Assembly (NCBI GenBank): GCA_028564705.1
Contig: JAPXFQ010002904.1
Location: 2,356,001 to 2,420,000, forward strand
Reading direction: 5' to 3'
DNA: 64,000 nucleotides
Source: Apricaphanius iberus
Lineage: Eukaryota; Chordata; Actinopteri; Cyprinodontiformes; Aphaniidae
The notes beneath the pieces are model-generated. The model saw only the letters and a list, made by a program, of their open reading frames with translations. It was not told the DNA's origin and ran no database searches. Shown in pieces: positions 36,661-48,709 of the stretch. The first letter of the stretch is position 1, and every line of letters begins with the position of its first letter. The translations under genes were made by a program, and so were the position numbers.

Positions 36661-39600
36661 GGGAAACAACAAGCAAGAGAGGACTGCGTTTTTCTTCTTC
36701 GACCAAATGAGAGATGTGAGGCCTAGAAGGATGTGGGCCAGCAGATGGCAGGGTAACAACAGTAATATAGCTACTTTTACTGTGTCTGTCTACCAACAAA
36801 TTACAGGTCTGAGGGGAATCCTTGGTCTGTGCACAGACAAATGTGTTCAAATATTCCTAAACCTGAATGTTCACCCATTCATTATCATACATAATGTTGA
36901 TATTCACACTGATGTATTCAAGTTTTAAGTAGATGTACAACAATTTAATGCTTTTTCTTTAATATTTACACATGTTATTCAAAAACTGTTTTTTAATCAT
37001 TTCTGTCACTATTTAAGGCTCAGAAGGGAAATTGAACTAATCCCGAATGATGAGATCTGATGTTTGCATTAGCTTTGAGATGCTGAGATGAATTAAGAGT
37101 TCAATTGAAGATGGCTGGCTTTCATAACGAGGAACCTAAAGATGGCAAACAACAGCAAACAAGTAAATCCAAACAACATGATCTCCCCTGGACATTATCA
37201 GCATGTGAAGCTCATGGTAGCGGAGCTGTCTGGCATTGTTTAGCTTAGCTTCATCTTGACTGGGTTCGATTAAGCTCTGGGCAGGAAACCAAAGGCAGAC
37301 TTTTTCCATTCAGTAATATTGACTAATTAATAATAATGTCAGCCCCCCTGCCCTGCTTCAGCTTTGGGTTGCATGCTGGTTTTGTGGGCATGATTGCAAC
37401 CGTGTCTTTGTGTGTCTTCTTCTTTTTCTCCTTTTTCCTTGAATGAAAGCCTGCTCAGCAGTTCTGTTTACTGCATCTTAAAGAATGTGCCTCTCTGCAT
37501 GCAAATGCACACAAGTTAATTAGACCAGAGCAAATGGTGGTTTATAGTACATGCTACACATGGCACAAGAAGAGCTGCAGAGAGCAGGAAACAGGATCTC
37601 TGTTTGAAACTAACAAGCCAGCTTGTTGTGGAGTCGAGTATGGTTTTTATCTGTAGCTCCAGCTGTTTTGAATAGAAGCATTTAAGCCGTCCCTAATATT
37701 TTCTCTGTATGTCTTTATGTGCCCGTCTAGTATGTACTTTTTATTATTTCTTCTTTTTCTTCAGCCTTGGCCAGTAAAGTATGATATCTTTATCTTGAAA
37801 ACCACACTAATATTATAGAGTACCCAGACATCCCCTTTTGCCTTTTGGGCTCTTTTTGCCTTTTACTCTTTGAGTGTATTGTCAAGAGTGTCTCCTGACA
37901 ATTTCCAAAATGCGATGTAATGGTTTGTTTATGATTATTTTCTGCAGCATTTGTCCCATTTTCACTGACTGATGCTCATGAAATTGGTTGGAGAATTCCC
38001 AGATGACTGCGTCCCTCAAAAAACATAACCAAGAAAACCCTCAGTAAATAAATCTCCCAGACTTCAATAAAACATGTAGTTCATCCCTATGAATCACAGA
38101 ATATGGTGGGGTTCATTTCTGACCATGTATGCTTGCTGCGGGCTCTGAAATTTTTCAGAGCGAATTATGTTATATACAGAGTGGGCTAGTGGTTGTTAAA
38201 CTCTGTTAGGGAAAACACATTATCAGACAATCTATCTGAACATCAAAAAAATAGACCAATTTGACAGCTTCACCACTGATCCATGTCTGGCTTAATATTT
38301 TTGCTACGTTGTACTCCCTTCTTTCACAAAACTATTTACGGTCAACCATTAGACTTTAAATTCAGTAACCTTTCAGTTTAAATTTTTGTCTAAAAAGTTT
38401 TTCCCTTCCTTTTTTCATACTCACGGGAGTATTAGTCATCTTCATTTTCTAGCAGTGTTGGTCTGATATTATCTTCCGAAACCCAAACATCATTTTACTC
38501 CATTATTTCCAGCTCGTCAGGTTATAGTGCGGCAGGCAAGTCGTAGCAAACCTCAGCTGAAGAAATGGTAAAAATGTTTGGGAGGCTCAACCCTTTCAAA
38601 TTAAATGGATGGCATCCCAGGGAGGCCTATCAAAAATGATTAAAAAGGTTGGAAGACAGCATGTGTGTGAAGTGTCAAGACGAGTCGGCACAGGCTAGCC
38701 GACCAGCAACAAGAGCCGGGAAGCTTATTAGCATTTCATCGCATAGCGACCTGCCTAGCCCCAAGCACTGATCTTAACACCGGCCTGTCCTAAACCACAC
38801 GGCACTCTGCCTCTCTCTTTCCTCCTGCATGTGCAAAAAAAAATAAAAAATAAAAACCCACTTGTGTCAAGATGAAGGTTCACCACAGTCAGGAATGTTT
38901 CTGTGTTTTACTGTCAAATTAGAGCTGCAGCTTGACATGATGTTTGTATGCAGTATTCCAAGAAGTGTGTTGGATTCAAAATACTGTGTGGGTAAAAGCA
39001 AATGTCAAAGTTTACAGTTATCAGTTCATGCCATTAGATTGGAATTTGAAAATAGATTGGCTTCCAACTTTCTGTTGGTGGAATTGAAATTTACTCTTGC
39101 ACAATTATATCCTTGTCATCTCTAAGCTAAGCTTGAACCATGTCTGAGGTTCTCACAAAATGATAATACTGAATAACAATGAAAGCTTTCACAGTATTTA
39201 CAAAAAAAAGTTATGCAAATGTAATCCTTTACTCTTGTTTTGAAATAGTTTTTATTTAAAATTAAAAAAATACAGTTAACTATCCTGCTAAGATAGCATA
39301 TTAATTATTAAGGGTATAATGCTCTCTATAATATTCAATCATTGTCATTTGATTTAAATGGGCTTTCTTGATCAAAAACACAGAGTAGACAGCCAGTAAA
39401 TGGAGAACTAGTCTTCAACTCCTTATTTTGCTGAATAAAAAAAAACCTTTTGCTGTATTTCCAGTCAGCAGAAGTTTTCTGTCTTTTAAGTGAGAGAAAT
39501 ATCTATGAGCCGTATTTCATCCAAGTGGCAGGGAGTGTGCATCAACAGGTAGATGAGGGGCAGTGCTGTTACCCAATAACCTGTACAGCTAGAGGAAATT

Positions 39601-42600
39601 TCTCTGTCTCATTGAGGGAAAAAACTGGACAAACAGCATGGTGACTTCAAAATTGTGGCATTTTAAAACATTGAAATACATGTGTAAAAACCTAAACACA
39701 TCTCACTTTAAATGTATGATTTATTATTTGTGGCAGACATCTATTGTTTGGTATTCTTACACAGTTTCTGGTTTGTATCTATCAAATATAATACCACTCA
39801 ATGGTTTCCACATAAAATATTATTCTACTCATGTGAAAACAAACTTAAGGTGTTCTTGCAAACTTTTACCTAGATGTAAGCATTAATTAACTTTTGTGCT
39901 TCAAGTATCAGGAATAAATGCTCCAGATCCGATGTTTAAATAGTATTTCAGTTGGATTATGAAGATATAAAAATATAATATGGATACAATGTTTCTCTCT
40001 CTCTTTGTTCTGAGTGGATGAAAAAATTAAATCCAAAATGATAGCATTTGAACCAGAAATGTATTATGTTTACCCAAAACATATATTAAATGCTTAAATC
40101 CTTAAGTTTAAAAATTATTTCACGTAGCTTTACATTTCATATTGGTTCAGGGAACACACTGCAGTACAAAAACAACCTTTAGGAACATTAGCAGGAACAG
40201 AAAAATATTTCACCATAGTTATTTTTCTCCCTCTCCTTCTATGTGTTTTGTCTTTGAAAAAGTGTGCGAGCATCACAGTGGACCCGGACGCTTAATCTGT
40301 CACTGTGGCGGGCCATGTTGTGATATCAGGCATTTCATATGACTTTATTGACTCAGAGTTTTTATGCTCTTCTTCATCCTGACAGTATAAAGAATGGGCT
40401 GACGCCGTTTGGCCAAGATTGGGGGCCATTTTATGTCCTGGGCTGAACAATGTGACTAATGGAAAGCCTTGCAGGACTTTCAGTGATATCACTCAAAACA
40501 AAGTTTGACATAGTGTGAGAGAAAGAGTTATGTTTACTGTTAGACTTTAGGAACTAATATTTTGCAACTTCATAAAGTACATTTCCTTTGCAAATAGGCC
40601 TCAGATTTCTGTTTTCATAGAAATTAATTACTGTGAGTATAATAATGTGAGCTTCCATACAGTGGGTATCCTTTGTCCCTTGACAAGGTTTTCTCACTAA
40701 AGCGACCTTGGGATGATGAGCCCGGGTGCCTACCTTATAGCTCCCAGCTCTACTCAAGCCCCCGCAGAGCATCTTAATGTCTGAAATTAAAGATAGGTTC
40801 TGCCTAATCTGTGTACAGTAGCTACCCTACCTTTGGCATGTGGTTGTTGCTAATTACTTTGAGCTGTTAAGGGAGATATATCTGGGGAGACTGGCAGGAG
40901 GGAGAGACCTACAAACCCAGTTTAAAAGAAGAATCTGATTTTCCCATTGCTCCCGGTGGCTTTGTTTGACCTGTTGGATATTCATTGTTCTGTATCTGCT
41001 GGTTCCAGGCTAGGGGTCTACCTGTTGTTCTGCTATTTTGAAAACAATTACTTTAAAATCCTACAGTTGTGTTGAACGTGTTTTGTAGGCATCTCTGTCA
41101 TACTGCATCATGTGTTTAAAAAATGGGAAACAAGGTGTGAAAATGGGGAAGTCTTACTTGCCTGGTTCGGTACAATATTGCCTTTGTTGGGGGGAGAGCA
41201 AACATACTGGTAAGTGTCTGTGAACCAGTGTGTGACTTTAGAGCAATCAACTGTCATTAGCAAATATAAAACATATTAGTGCCTACATTTCGTATTCATC
41301 ATGATAATTAGACAACAGAACATTTGAGAAAAAAATTAAACAAATATGAAAGGTACTTTTTTGACTACAAGACTGAAGCAGTGTTAATTAATTTGAAACA
41401 GTAAGCTAAGTGGCTGCAGCAAGACATGGTGTTGATGTCGGGGATCTGGTTTAGCTTGCTCTCTGCCTGGTAAACTGCTCCATTTAACTCCCCTCCGACT
41501 CCCACTGGCTCATTGCTAAATAAGGATATCAATTAGGCTAAAGCACTCAGCAAAAGCTCCCAAGTCAACCATCAGCCGAGGCATGAATGGATCTTTTGGG
41601 ATATTGACTGCAGCAGCAATAGGTTTGTAAGTGGGCTGACCAAGGGGTAATTAAAGCGGCATTATCATGTTACAGCATTTATGGTGCTTCTGAGGCTCTG
41701 TGCTGTCCATGCAGGCTTGTTTCAACCCCTGTAGCAACAAGTATATCATGAAAAAAAAAAATAATTTATTATCTATTTTATAAGAACTTTAGCTCTGTAA
41801 AAAATTGTTTTTTGGTCATATTTTGAATGTGGCTAATATATTTATATCTGAAAAAATGAAAATTTAAAGTAAAAACAAAGTATTTCAGTTTCAATAACAA
41901 TGAGCAATGTCATTACATGCAATGAAGAAAATTATCAGTGCCAAGCTCAAGGCTGCCCACTGTATGAGGTGGCCTTGATGTATGTGCAATTACAGCATAC
42001 TTACAGAGATAATTACTGTATGGGAAAGATTAATAACTTTATTAGCTAAAATGGTTCACTTTTAAAAGAGGGATATGTATATGCTGGTCTATTGGATCTA
42101 AATTTCCTGAAAGTCAATTAACAGGCTGATTTTGTGTCACATTACTCACATGTTTCACCTTGGAAAGGCACCTTGGGAGACTACATTTAAAATATAAAAA
42201 AGATCAGGAAGTTCCTCATACAATTAAGTCACAGTTTTTTGAAGGATTCCATCATTGTGAGAAAATGGTTATGGGTCTATCTTGACCAACAAGAAAGCAA
42301 CACTATTAATAAAGTTTGTCAATTTTCTTCTACTTTTTTGTTTTTATGTATTTTACCATACAAAATCTTTCAAAATGGTAATTTTGCAGTCAGCATTTAA
42401 ACACTATTCAGACAATAATAATTTCCCTCTTTTAATTCAGTCAACCCAGTCATGCAGCACCAATGACAGGGCTATATTTGTCTTATCAAGACCTATTAAC
42501 CATTTCCATTTTCTTATTAAATGTGTGCTCGACAATTTGTGATTTTTTTCCATCATGATGTAATTATGATGTATCATTTCTCTCAAATAAAGGCTCTGTC

Positions 42601-45600
42601 TTTGGTTGGTGTTAATTTGAACATGTGAACTTTATACTTTGAACTAATTGGTTGCTGTCGAAATCCCCTGAATGTGAGTAATTTGATCAGGTATTCCATA
42701 ACCATTGTACAATTTAATTTGAGTAATTTAATTGGATTTGACTGCTCATTTCTGGGCCACTCTCCACTCAGTGTCCAAGAACCGCAGAGGTATCCTCAGG
42801 CAAATGCTCAATAACTGCCACCAGTTCCTCACACCAACACAGTCCGGGCCTTCCTGAAAGATGGACTTACTGGATAAGACCAGAAACATTTTTTGTTTAA
42901 AGTGGGTGATTAAATAAAATGTTTCTCTAATTTCACCTTCTTTTTGGAATCAATACTTTCTCCCACTTGTCTTCACCTGTCAAGTACAATACAAAAGCAC
43001 ACTTTTGCTTTTCTTCTTTCCATATTAAGGAAAAATTGTTTTCTATTCTACAAACAGATCCATCTAGTAGCTGTACATTTTTCCCCAACAAACTGTTATG
43101 CGGTTATGCTAAAAGTTTTGACATGGACACAAGCGCCATTTGAATTTTTTGCAGCAGCAAGTTTTTGTTCAAATATCTGATGTTTTTCCTTTTGTATTGT
43201 GTGATTTGATGTACATTATTTGTAATTTTTTTTATATTTATTTAACATTTTACTGTCTTTTTGCCCTGATGTGAAATTGTCAACTTACTTCATTTCAGTA
43301 TAGGCATTCAATGAAAGACGTCTTTGAGTATTAGCGATAGTTACTTTGAAAGAAAACAATGTCAACATTAATGTTTTACACCCACACGGCATCCAAAGCA
43401 GGCAAATTGCTGCTAAGTACATTACGGTTGAAAGAGAAGTTTCCCAGATCATTAAAAAACTGCAAGGGGACATGTTCAGTTGGAGTGAAGAAACTTCAGT
43501 ATGTCTAAGGATTTCCTGCAACACCCCCACACAGTTACCTTCTGAGAACTGGGTTACAGAGTTGTGTTGCCACAAATGCGCAGCTCTCACATCATTACCA
43601 GCAAGTCAGTGTTAGAGTATCTGTACGTGGGGCAGGTTATGGATTTATCTGAAGGTGATGTTTCAATGTGAGAATAAAGGCACACAATAAGCCAATTCCA
43701 TCCAAAACAGCCATTAAGGATAAAATTCTGCAGAAATTAATGGACACCTTGCAACTGGTGTTAAGTTATAATCTCCTACAATCCTATTCCTGATTTAAAT
43801 AGTTGCAAAATCATTGCCCTAGACAAGAAAAAGTAAGAATGAGTCCTATGTCATGCAAATAGAAACATAGCCTTACTTCATAAATTGGTGAGGTTTCTTC
43901 CAATCTTTGGAGAGAACTTACACATTACACTAACCAAGACCTTCTTCTTTCAACAATCCACTCATCGGTTGTTAATATGTGTTTTCAAACATGATGAAAA
44001 AAAGATCATAACAATGAAACTGTGGAATTCTATCCAGGAAACTCTCTAAGTCTAATGTCTATTGAGAATCGGTGGACAATGTTAACAAAGCTGGTGAATA
44101 AGCAAAGAACTGATGATACAAGAACAGGTCACCGTTAGTCATGATATGGTCTAGGAGGGTATGCCCATCGAAAACTAGAAACAAATAAAGTATATAATTC
44201 AGAGTTGTAGATCTTGTCTCTGAATAAACTGGTAAAAGCCTTGGAAATATGTTAAGAGTTTTCTAGCTAACATGCTTGTGACACTTCCAAAGCTTTATTG
44301 AAAACTGTACAAGTATGACAATTAAATGACCGATTGCCACCATTACAAATTATTGCTCTGTGAACGTTTTACGTCATCCAATATGAGATTGTTCTTTCAG
44401 CCATAGTTGTGTATGGGTGTTTTAAAAAAATTGAATATACAAACACATCATTTAAGATTGAAAAACCTGTCCCTGGCTTAAACACAATTACTACTCTGCA
44501 GTATTTTTCTGGGGACCCTCTAACCTATTGGCTCATATAAATCCAGAGTGACTGACATTATGAAATTTATTTTGACTCATTTAATCTGTTTAGATTAAAT
44601 ATGTTCACCATTTAATATTCGGACCAGCACAGGCTTTTTAGTTATTATGGATAACTGGTATTAGGGAAGTCAGTCTATAAACACAAGCTATATTTGTTTT
44701 CAGTTATGCACTAAAACAGAGGCATTGGCTCCAGATAATACAATAATATAAGCATGTTCCACTCATTAGTATTGCTGGTAGCTGTGGCCTTGAGAAATAA
44801 TGGCGACAGAGAGAAAAAGTGGTGGAAGCATCCTTCTTTGGTACTCCGGTGTTGTAACCAAACAGTACGACGAGATAGCTGAGAGAAAAGGAGCAAATGA
44901 AAAGGAGAGGGAGGTGAACGCTGGAGAGAGAGATTAAGTGTTCTAAGGAGGAGAGAGAACCACAGAGTAGAGATTGTGAGTGAGCGATGCCTATAGGCAA
45001 GACTGGCTCAGTCTTTCTCAGGTCCTCGTAGTTCCGGGGACAGGGATAACTCTGCCACTCTGCATCACTCTTATGTGTATTCATAGCAGCAGGTCCCTCT
45101 AACACAATTTGTGACCTCCAACCTAGCTGAGGAATATTGGAAGTTTAACAATGGGCGACTTCTCAGGGAGTGAGTGCACTGAGACTATGGTGAGAAACTT
45201 CCCTGTCTATTATTTCTCTTTTTATATATTGTGTGGAATGCGTCTTTTCTGGGAATTCTGCAATAAAATGACTGTTATTTATCATTACCAACCTCTTTAT
45301 CATTTAGTCAATAAAAGGCCTCTCACTTTCTCTCTCTCCTTCGCTCCATCGCGGTCCGGGAGTCAGATATCTGTATTAGTCCCCCCCTGCCTCAGGGCGA
45401 GCTGTGTCAAAAGCTAAATCATGATCAGCTATGGCTTTCTGGCTAAATTGTGTATGAAGGCCCCAGGCAAAAAAGGTGCACATGCTCATTATTGGAGACA
45501 CAGAGAAAAAGAGAGTGAAGTTTGCACACATGCACTAAAGAACACACACAAACAAAACTAGGATGGATCGCTCCTAACACTTGCTAAGAGTACCTGGGTC

Positions 45601-45808
45601 ATTAGGATCTATACAAAAAGTTCAAGTAACAACTTCAAATTCATGTACTGTTTAGGGCTACATAGAATAAGGAAAGCGCACAATATCTATTCTGAATACT
45701 GTTATTAAGAAAAACCTGTATCATATTCCTCTGTTCTGCTTATCTTTTATCCTGCATCTCTCACACCACTGTTTGTACTTATGCTATTGAAAATGTCAAT
45801 TTTAGGTG

Positions 45809-46473
45809 TTAAAGACATAGTCAGTAACTTTGCAGATATTTTGCCTCTATTGCCCTCTCGAGGCTTGCAACATCACATAACTGTCGTAAAACCAAATCAA
45901 AGTGTACTGATGGTTTTAAAATACGAGAAAACATCAAACTAACAACGTATCAGTTGGTAAACTGTCAAACAGTTTTCCACGCACTGTATTACATCATCAA
46001 GCCTGACCATATAAAATAACCCGACAATAAGCATACTTCCCTATCCAGTAGGAACACGGCTAGCTCAGCCTCCTTATTACATCAAATTGTTGAGCTCTCC
46101 AGCGAGGAAAAGCCAGGCCAATGTTGACTCTTGTCCTGTCTGTTGCTCTGTCACTTTCTCTTTTTATTGTCCTGCTTCTTCTGATAGTGTCTTCTTTGGT
46201 TTCTTTGGTGGATCTGCCAAGGCTCAAGTCTCAAAATTGTGGTTTTGTCTATATCCGTTTGGTGGCGTGTGACATGATACCGTAAAGCAAAACTCAGTCA
46301 GTACTTCCCGGAGGTGTCCCGCAAGCAAAAAGTTGTATAGTGCAGTTTCCAGCAGTAGGACTGTCCCAGGCATTGACAGCTCTGAAAATGTATGTAATAA
46401 ATGCTGGTGTTCCACAAAAATGTTTCGAAAACACAAGTTTTTATGGAATTAAAGTTGCGGAGTACGTCTTTAA
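45809..46473. mobile_element. MITE with TTAA at both ends (piggyBac-type target)
   Basis: The left end is TTAA|AGACATAGTCAGTAAC (TTAA at 45809-45812) and the right end is AGTTGCGGAGTACGTCT|TTAA (TTAA at 46470-46473). The inner termini AGACATAGTCAGTAACTTT and, reversed, AGACGTACTCCGCAACTTT match at about 15 of 19 positions. A TTAA duplication is the hallmark of piggyBac and a few other superfamilies. The 660 bp carry no transposase. The superfamily call rests only on the TTAA and is provisional. Confidence 0.6.
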
Positions 46474-47289
46474 GGACTCATCTGAATGACAATATATATT
46501 GTAATATAACGCATGACATTTACAGATAACAGATAATTTTCTCACAGTAATCCTCTTCAAAATTAACATTTTAAGTACTCATATATTACATTAACAACAT
46601 AATTCATACTATGCATTCATAGAACTATATGTCTTATTTCCCTCATTGTCAATCAACAGACAACATAAGTACATTTTCTTTCAAATTTAAAACTGAAATA
46701 AAGATGTTTTCTAAAAAAGATAACAAAACCAGTCGTTTTTAAAAAAAAAAAAGAAAAGAAAAAACACCCTTGTGTCACGCCTGCTCATGAAAGGCATACA
46801 TATTAAAGGAAAAGTTTGGTATTTTACACTTAAAGCCCTGTTTTCAGACTTTTTATGATGAAATAGAACGTCCAAACTAACTAGAATTCCACCCAGGATT
46901 TCAAACTCTGTGGTAAGTCCGATTTCTTTGTAATTCACTTCTTTGTAAAAAAACCCCCAAAAAAACAAAATAATGAAACAATAATTACAAATGCTGGTAC
47001 CGTTATAGTAGATGACTGTTTAGCAGAATAACCTTTAATCCCACTGACAGGGAATGGAAACAGCCAAAATTCATGTCTACTGCCACTCATACTTTACCAG
47101 TTAATCAACAGTTTGCTTATGACATGTTGCTTTATTTTAAGAGCGACGTCGGGTGACCCGCTCCTGTACATTTTTTATCATAACTCATCCAGATGCTTAT
47201 AATCAGTCTCCTATTGAGATATGACAACCTGTATATCTTTTTACATATTATATTTTTTATTTCATGTTTTTTTCCCCCCATTATGTATC
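46474..47289. other. unannotated DNA
   Basis: AT-rich, with an A-rich run at 46740-46765. 46800-47060 has the look of a dispersed repeat, but I cannot name it. Confidence 0.3.
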
Positions 47290-47722
47290 GCCCAGTGTTC
47301 CTACCTAAGTCCAGTCCTGGGGATTGCTCTCCCTCTGCCAACCCCGGGAGGGCCCTGCACTGAAGCTCAAGCCCCCTTCTTGCCTGAGGTGTAAGCAGGC
47401 CCTTCTTTTCACCCGAAGGGGCAGGGTTTCCCCAGCTGGAAGTACCGCCCAACCCTTCAGGCACCCCGGTCAGCCAGGAGGAGGCAGTATAAAGCCCAGG
47501 ACTGGTGCATATTTCTGTGGGAGTAGCTCATATTAACTACTCAAGAGAACACGGGGAAAATATGCAAACTTCACACAGAAAGGCCCTTTCACCAACACCA
47601 TCCAGGGTGTGGGTGCCGATGATATGGAGGAACAAACACACCTTCAACACCCACAGCATCCCCAGCGGAAATCAAACCCGGGACCTTCAGTTGTGCTACC
47701 AGCTGCGCCACAGTGCTCCCTC
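47290..47722 (-). mobile_element. tRNA-headed SINE, second family, minus strand
   Basis: On the minus strand it shows head GAGCACTGTGGCGCAGCTGG with box A (TGGCGCAGCTGGTAGC) and box B (GGTCCCGGGTTTGATTTCC), then GGTGTTGAAGGTGTGTTTG, the shared central domain, and the family 3' part CTTCAGTGCAGGGCCCTCCC. It extends about 50 bp further at its 3' side than the copy at 24365-24780 (through AGAGCAATCCCCAGGACTGG). Box A is better preserved than in the first-family copies. Confidence 0.75.
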
Positions 47723-48371
47723 ACAACCTGCATATCATTGAATTATGCAGTATAAAACAATGCAGAGGAGGATGTTTGGGGAGAGTGATTATTAATTTCA
47801 TGCTATAAGGTGATCTGTGGAAAGTTCATAAAAACTAAACACAACACATTTTCTTACCTAAAAAAAAATTCAGATTGTCAATGGTCTGGCTTTTAAATCT
47901 GCCAGAGCTGTCTGTTGCAACTCTGACACAAACTCTGAATTGTCTTTGTTTGTCACCTTGGGTTGTTCTTTCCTTAGAAGCCAAGATTCACCTTATTTAG
48001 AATTGAAATGTTTTTAATAGACGACGTAAAAAATCACGGTAGTCTACAATTATTCACTTACACCACTTTGCTCTTTTTTTTACTGAGTAGAATGATCCCT
48101 AATTTTAGTAAAAGAGCCCATCTCATCTTGGTCTATGTTAAAAATAAGCAACTGGCCAGCCATTCAACATATTGCCATAACATTTTTTTTGTTTTGTTGG
48201 CAAAACAGTTTGCTTTCTTTTGACATCAAGTGGTCAATTCATTCTGCTGTTTCATACATAATCAGTCTGTATATAGGAAAGTAAGAAGCAACAATAAAGT
48301 ATATTTCCTGCACCTTTTTTATCTCCAAAAGGGTTAGAAATTGAAGTAAAATCATGTCTAAAAACATACCA

Positions 48372-48590
48372 TACTATACCAGTTTATTTATATAGCACAT
48401 TTAACAATAAGCCATAAGAGCAGACCAAACTGCTGCACAAAAGACAGACAAAGTAAAAGACAGATAATATGTATTAAAGCATAACATGATAAAAAAGGGA
48501 AATAATAAGATAAAGGCAGTAATAAAAGCAAAGAAGAAATTTAAAAATAATTAAAACCCAAGGAGTATAATACGTTTTTAAGAATCAGTC
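48372..48590 (-). mobile_element. LINE 3' tail fragment, minus strand
   Basis: GTTTATTTATATAGCACATT then GACCAAACTGCTGCACAAAA is the reverse of a common LINE 3' end (…TATAAATAAA). An A-rich stretch follows to about 48560. No coding part remains. The tail differs from the 14708/62779 type, so it is another subfamily. Confidence 0.5.
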
Positions 48591-48644
48591 TAGTGAATTA
48601 TTTCAATAACACAAATGCAGAACTTGATTTATATAATCTAACAA

Positions 48645-48645
48645 C

Positions 48646-48705
<60 letters not shown>
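48645..48705. repeat. (AAT)n microsatellite
   Basis: About 20 perfect AAT units ending in AATGAGTG. Confidence 0.97.

Positions 48706-48709
<4 letters not shown>

Larger units (their letters stand above)
33931..45808. other. long stretch with few recognisable elements
   Basis: Besides the microsatellites and the 34362 fragment listed separately, I see no gene or clear transposon. Repeat-free, complex stretches that could be conserved noncoding DNA are 37020-37300, 38560-38790, 40250-40500 and 41540-41710. 42765-42890 has codon-like texture (AAGAACCGCAGAGGTATCCT) but no clear splice pair. The longest frames (43285-43590 and 44704-45105, both minus) show no family features. Confidence 0.35.

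Noticed and set aside
43285..43620. Overlapping plus and minus frames considered as a transposase relic
   Set aside because: I tried to match the HGIQSRQIAAKYITVE-type translation to Tc1 helix-turn-helix regions. The similarity is too weak and no termini were found.
44704..45105. 133-codon frame on the minus strand
   Set aside because: No family features. The leucine/serine-rich segment comes from a purine-rich tract.
47500..47741. Frames inside the SINE copies (also 20356-20682, 24318-24676, 52535-52857)
   Set aside because: They recur only because the SINE sequence recurs. The elements are RNA polymerase III-type, non-coding.
48645..48705. Regular repeats considered as a CRISPR-like array
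   Set aside because: It is a plain AAT trinucleotide microsatellite in vertebrate DNA, with no spacers and no cas genes.
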